DNA of 6,814 bases from an uncultured Porphyromonadaceae bacterium (GTDB taxonomy: Bacteria > Bacteroidota > Bacteroidia > Bacteroidales > CAMTPD01), in the NCBI GenBank assembly GCA_947074265.1, contig CAMTPD010000076.1, positions 1-6,814 of the forward strand, read 5' to 3'. The position numbers and the translations under genes are program-made. The notes under the pieces were generated by a model. That model searched no databases and was not told the DNA's origin. It saw only the letters and a list, made by a program, of their open reading frames with translations. Of this stretch, positions 6,601 to 6,814 are shown piece by piece (the stretch's first letter is position 1; each line of letters begins with the position of its first letter).

Positions 6601-6814
6601 GGTAAGATTCCGCAAGAGGGTAAAGAGTTGATTCGCATTGTAAGACTTCGCCGTATGGCCAGAAGTTTAGGTATCGAAAAGTTGGTACTAAAAAACAACC
6701 GAATGTCTATTCACTTTATCAGCAATATGGATTCTCCTTACTTCCAAAGTGCAGCTTTTACAAAGATTCTCAACTATGTACAAGCACATCCTAAGTTATG
6801 CCATTTTAAAGAGC
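3598..6814 (+). CDS. mfd: Transcription-repair coupling factor Mfd; 3' end outside the window
   Basis: Mfd is a cytoplasmic ATP-dependent DNA translocase that pushes stalled RNA polymerase off lesions and recruits UvrA for nucleotide excision repair. The frame is open for 1072 codons to the right edge; Bacteroidota Mfd is about 1100-1130 residues, so only the tail is missing. Domains in order: UvrB-like N-terminal module (RGSILDVFS 167-175, YRIDFFGDE 182-190); RNA-polymerase interaction domain (~415-475, GDYIVHIDHGIGKF, then SIHSLHKLSKY); translocase lobe 1 with Walker A GDVGFGKT (568-575), VPTTVLAYQH (596-605), GTHR (649-652), DEEQKFGV (669-676) and TATPIPRT (695-702); lobe 2 with ATSIIESGIDIP (807-818) and QLRGRVGRS (838-846); the TRG region (~862-910, with RLQAIESFSELGSG and DIRGAGNMLGAEQ); and the C-terminal autoinhibitory domain from ~950 (FVESDLELMF). 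All key motor residues are present, so it should be active. ATG 3598 is the only in-frame ATG after the stop at 3544. The N-terminus seems a few residues shorter than in relatives I remember. It is divergent from the protease gene. Confidence 0.97.
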   Translation, partial: MTALTKLLSTSKQSDNIALKGLQGSAAAMVLSSAFKEGDEQLVCILSDLEEAGYFYNDVMQITGGEHVFFFPSAYRRAIKYGHIDPANEILRTEVLSFLQTPPKKFVIVTYPDALAERVVSKETLKENTLKISVDEKIDNMFVADVLDQYGFERVDYVYEPGQYSVRGSILDVFSFSHEFPYRIDFFGDEVETIRTFDVETQLSKEKLHSIYIVPEVSRSGLDSASMMSFLPATTRIAGRDLEWARERIYGIYNDQPVIADEESFESAEKMRKKLVDSDQFVRELLNFTRIQFGPKTLGEPNATIEFSTMPQPLFHKNFDLVAESLRDFMEKGYSIYFLTDAEKQAARLKTIFDDRKDNISFTPVIKTVHEGYTDNTLKACFFTDHQIFDRYHKYSLKSDQARSGKISLSLKELNQFTPGDYIVHIDHGIGKFGGLVRTEVNGRIQEAIKLTFLNDDIIFVSIHSLHKLSKYKGKEGDPPKLNKLGTGAWEKMKERTKKKVKDIARDLILLYSKRKDEKGFAFSPDSYLQTELEASFIYEDTPDQMKVTADIKQDMESDQPMDRLVCGDVGFGKTEIAIRAAFKAVTDSKQVAVLVPTTVLAYQHFQTFKERLKDFPCTVDYISRARKASEVKEILKRLKDGEIDILVGTHRIASKDIQFKDLGLFIIDEEQKFGVSTKEKLKQMKVNVDTLTMTATPIPRTLQFSLMGARDLSTISTPPPNRYPVQTEVHRFNEEIIREAINFEMSRNGQVFLVNNRIQNIYELEALIKREVPDARVIVGHGQMEPQKLEQIILDFVNYEYDVLIATSIIESGIDIPNANTIIVNNAHQFGLSDLHQLRGRVGRSNRKAFCYLLAPPLHMLSQESRRRLQAIESFSELGSGIHISMQDLDIRGAGNMLGAEQSGFIADLGYETYQKILAEAVQELKNDEFADLYQEDPGADTDNGEHYVSETFVESDLELMFAPNYIPSDSERVLLYRELDNMVEEREIQAFVSRLEDRFGKIPQEGKELIRIVRLRRMARSLGIEKLVLKNNRMSIHFISNMDSPYFQSAAFTKILNYVQAHPKLCHFKE

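Noticed and set aside
1..6814. Mobile elements, CRISPR repeats, tRNA or rRNA genes, or a novel defence or biosynthetic system
   Set aside because: No direct-repeat arrays, transposase or integrase motifs, tRNA-like cloverleaf or rRNA segments were recognised; nearly all of the sequence is explained by four familiar protein families.

Overview
The window reads as ordinary chromosomal DNA from a member of the Bacteroidales (Bacteroidota). The main evidence is the Mfd sequence, which has a Bacteroidota-style RNA-polymerase-interaction domain and linker. Supporting evidence is a perfect TAnnTTTG (-7) promoter element in front of mfd, start codons that mostly lack Shine-Dalgarno sequences, and a GH29 fucosidase of the kind common in glycan-degrading gut Bacteroidales. 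Genus cannot be decided from what is visible.

Layout, left to right. (1) The 3' end of an alpha-L-fucosidase gene (GH29) enters from the left edge and stops at 662; its catalytic barrel is mostly outside the window. (2) A perfect 16-bp inverted repeat with a T8 tail (683-727) lies between this gene and the next one. (3) A DHA2-type (EmrB/QacA-like) MFS transporter gene runs on the + strand, most likely starting at 755, because the longest possible reading starts inside the hairpin. (4) A compact stem-loop (2124-2158) serves as a shared terminator for this gene and the convergent next gene. (5) A minus-strand gene (3425 to 2160) encodes an exported two-lobed aspartic-protease-like protein with DTG and DSG motifs behind an N-terminal helical region. 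(6) A 172-bp divergent intergenic region holds a good Bacteroides-type -7 element for mfd. (7) mfd, the transcription-repair coupling factor, starts at 3598 and is open through the right edge, with 1072 codons visible and no internal stop.

The genes do not form one pathway. The fucosidase is probably the end of a glycan-use locus on the left, the transporter is a stand-alone efflux-type carrier, the protease is an orphan exported protein, and mfd is housekeeping DNA repair. I found no mobile element, CRISPR array, tRNA, rRNA or evident new multi-gene system. The points worth checking are the hairpin in the transporter leader, the Gln in the GH29 active-site-proximal segment, the single-chain two-motif retropepsin-like protease, and the ATGA-overlapping mini-ORF at the mfd start.
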